Source of the DNA: JACCZX01 sp963710675
GTDB lineage: Bacteria; Pseudomonadota; Gammaproteobacteria; Burkholderiales; Burkholderiaceae_F
DNA length: 64,000 bases
Reading direction: 5' to 3'
NCBI GenBank assembly: GCA_963710675.1
Contig: CAVQBE010000002.1
Coordinates: 294,977-358,976 of the forward strand
Part shown: in pieces, positions 62,338 through 64,000 of the stretch
How positions within the stretch are numbered: position 1 is the stretch's first letter
How the letters are laid out: every line of letters starts with the position of its first letter
Notes under the pieces: generated by a model
Told to the model about the DNA's origin: nothing
The model's database searches: none
Seen by the model: only the letters and a program-made list of their open reading frames with translations
Program-made: the position numbers and the translations under genes

Positions 62338-64000
62338 ATGCTGCGCCTAGTTGATCTCGCGCTTGCGCGCGGCGCGCGCACGCTGTACCGCAATGTTTCG
62401 CTGATCGCGCCGCCGGGCGAGCGGATCGGCTTGATTGGCGCCAACGGCTCCGGCAAATCGACGCTATTCGCTGCGATTCTGGGTGAGTTGGCGGTCGATG
62501 GCGGAGCGGTCGAGGCGCCGCCTCCTGAGCGCATCGCCCACGTGGCGCAGGATATCGAGGCAACCGACGAGACAGCGATTGCGTACGTGCTTGGCGGGCA
62601 CGCACCGCTGACCGCAGCGCGCGCCGAGTTGGTGGCTGCCGAAGCACAGCACGAGCCGATGCGGCTGGCGCACGCGCACGCTTCATTGGCAGAGCTGAAC
62701 GAAGGTGCAATCACCGCGTCGGCCAAAACTGTTCTGCACGGGCTCGGTTTCGCTGAGTCCGACAGTGCACGTCCGGTGCGCAATTTCTCCGGCGGCTGGC
62801 GCAACCGGTTGGCACTGGCCCGTACCCTGCTTCGTCCGGCCGATCTGTTGCTGCTCGACGAACCGACCAATCACCTTGACCTCGATTCGGTCGTGTGGCT
62901 TGAGTCCTGGCTGAAGCGACAGCCTGCAACTGTGCTGGTGATTTCGCATGATCGCGAGTTTCTGGATCGCATCAGCGAGACGACGTGGCACATAGCCGAC
63001 CTCGCGATCAGGCGTTACGCGGGCAACTACAGCGCATTCGAAACGGCGTTTTTTGAACAGCAGCGCCAACAGGACGCCGCGTCACGGCAATACGAGCGAA
63101 CGGCTGCGCACTTGCAGAGCTTCGTCGACCGCTTTCGCGCAAAGGCCACGAAGGCCCGGCAGGCCCAGAGCCGTCTGAAGATGCTCGACCGTCTGACGGC
63201 GATTGAACCGGTGCGCGCGCGACGTGAGTGGCGCTTCGAATTTCCGCAGCCGCTGAAGCTTCCCGAGAGGATGCTCGATGCTGACGATGTCGCGCTGGGT
63301 TACGGCGAGCGAACCGTGCTGGGTGGCGTACGGTTCAACGTGCGCTCGGGTGACCGTATTGGAATTCTGGGCGTCAACGGTGCCGGTAAATCGACACTTG
63401 TGAAGTCAATTGCCGGCGATCTCGCTCCGCAAGCGGGAGAGCTTCGGCGAGGATCCGGGCTCGCGATAGGCTATTTCGCTCAGCACCAGCTCGATCAGTT
63501 GCGCGCCGATGAAACGCCGCTGCAGCACCTGCGAAGGCTCGCGCCCGAAGCGCGCGAACAGCAGCTACGAGAGTTCCTCGGGCAGTATCGATTTTCCGGT
63601 GAGTTCGCCACTTCATTGGTTGGCCCCATGTCGGGCGGCGAGAAGGCGCGCTGCGCACTTGCGCTGATTGCCTGGAAGCGCCCCAACCTGCTGGTGCTCG
63701 ATGAGCCGACCAATCATCTGGATATCGAAACGCGCGAAGCGCTAACCGTCGCGTTGTCATCGTATGAAGGTGCGCTGATCCTTGTCTCGCACGATCGTCA
63801 CCTGCTTCGGGCGACCACCGATCAGTTGTGGCTGGTGCATGACGGAGAAGTCGCATCGTTCGACGGCGATCTTGACGACTACTCGTCGCTGATCCTGGCG
63901 AGCCGGCGCGAACGATCGAGCAAGGAAGCGGACGGCGGCGTCGATCGCCGCAACGAGCGCAAGCAGGAAGCGGTCGCACGGCAGCGCCTCGCTTCCTCTC
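62338..64000 (+). CDS. ABC-F family ATPase (3' end cut by window edge)
   Basis: ABC-F proteins bind the ribosomal E site and assist stalled or initiating ribosomes. The frame from ATG 62338 is open to the window end (about 554 residues seen). First ABC: Walker A GANGSGKS, signature FSGGWRNRLALART, Walker B LLLLDEPTNHLD. The linker (P-site tRNA interaction motif) is a charged coiled coil (FFEQQRQQDAASRQYERTAA). Second ABC: GVNGAGKS, MSGGEKARCALAL and LLVLDEPTNHLD. No transmembrane segments. The linker and the sequence after the second domain resemble YheS more than EttA or Uup, but the subtype is not certain. Confidence 0.92.
   Translation, partial: MLRLVDLALARGARTLYRNVSLIAPPGERIGLIGANGSGKSTLFAAILGELAVDGGAVEAPPPERIAHVAQDIEATDETAIAYVLGGHAPLTAARAELVAAEAQHEPMRLAHAHASLAELNEGAITASAKTVLHGLGFAESDSARPVRNFSGGWRNRLALARTLLRPADLLLLDEPTNHLDLDSVVWLESWLKRQPATVLVISHDREFLDRISETTWHIADLAIRRYAGNYSAFETAFFEQQRQQDAASRQYERTAAHLQSFVDRFRAKATKARQAQSRLKMLDRLTAIEPVRARREWRFEFPQPLKLPERMLDADDVALGYGERTVLGGVRFNVRSGDRIGILGVNGAGKSTLVKSIAGDLAPQAGELRRGSGLAIGYFAQHQLDQLRADETPLQHLRRLAPEAREQQLREFLGQYRFSGEFATSLVGPMSGGEKARCALALIAWKRPNLLVLDEPTNHLDIETREALTVALSSYEGALILVSHDRHLLRATTDQLWLVHDGEVASFDGDLDDYSSLILASRRERSSKEADGGVDRRNERKQEAVARQRLASS

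Noticed and set aside
1..64000. tRNA, rRNA, CRISPR arrays, prophage or insertion sequences
   Set aside because: I scanned for T-loop-like GTTCRANNC contexts with acceptor pairing, regularly spaced direct repeats, and transposase or integrase motifs, and saw none that held up. Without a covariance search a single tRNA could still have been missed.

Overview
This 64 kb window looks like chromosomal DNA of a betaproteobacterium, most likely Burkholderiales or a close relative. The evidence is the gene order (rpsB-tsf-pyrH-frr-uppS-cdsA-dxr-rseP-bamA-skp-lpxD-fabZ-lpxA-lpxB-rnhB; smc-zipA-ligA; dapC-dapD-dapE-prmB; guaB-guaA-tadA; ppsA/ppsR), a phasin gene that implies polyhydroxyalkanoate storage, a System I cytochrome c maturation operon, and Gram-negative envelope genes. 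I saw no rRNA, tRNA, CRISPR array, prophage or insertion sequence.

Layout. 1-9237 (minus): a phasin cut by the window edge, Ku, a methyltransferase and the ccmABCDEFGHI operon. 9602-12684: a NarL/FixJ-type response regulator facing a hybrid histidine kinase across a palindrome-rich non-coding element. 12741-17695 (minus): ldcA, tadA (with an N-terminal DUF2087-like domain), guaA, guaB. 17907-24950: DUF4124 protein, rnfH, smpB, GNAT, qmcA, nfeD, ppsA, ppsR and an unknown lipoprotein. 25013-29405: an accessory locus of two divergent TPR/HD-GYP proteins with a double-glycine-leader peptide gene and a second tiny ORF between them. 29421-44592 (minus): the long translation/isoprenoid/lipid A/outer-membrane-assembly cluster. 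44808-48270 (plus): map and glnD. 48225-56182 (minus): def, a methylthioinosine phosphorylase, ligA, zipA, smc. 56312-64000 (plus): queF, dapC, dapD, a PilT/PilU ATPase, dapE, prmB and an ABC-F protein cut by the right edge.

Many genes, including essential ones (guaA, guaB, dxr, zipA, dapC, tadA) and glnD, are split by single-base indels, mostly at short homopolymers. In each case the neighbouring frame continues the family sequence exactly. I read these as mainly sequencing or assembly errors and annotate the restored genes.

The most interesting locus is 25013-29405. Two paralogous proteins combine TPR-like N-terminal halves (a fold that binds secreted peptides in the RRNPP receptors of Firmicutes) with catalytic-looking HD-GYP c-di-GMP phosphodiesterase domains. 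Between them lies a 53-residue peptide whose leader fits the LS-x3-L-x2-V-x-GG pattern cut by C39 peptidase transporters. It has a strong ribosome binding site and its own terminator. A peptide-controlled c-di-GMP switch is a testable hypothesis, not a demonstrated function.
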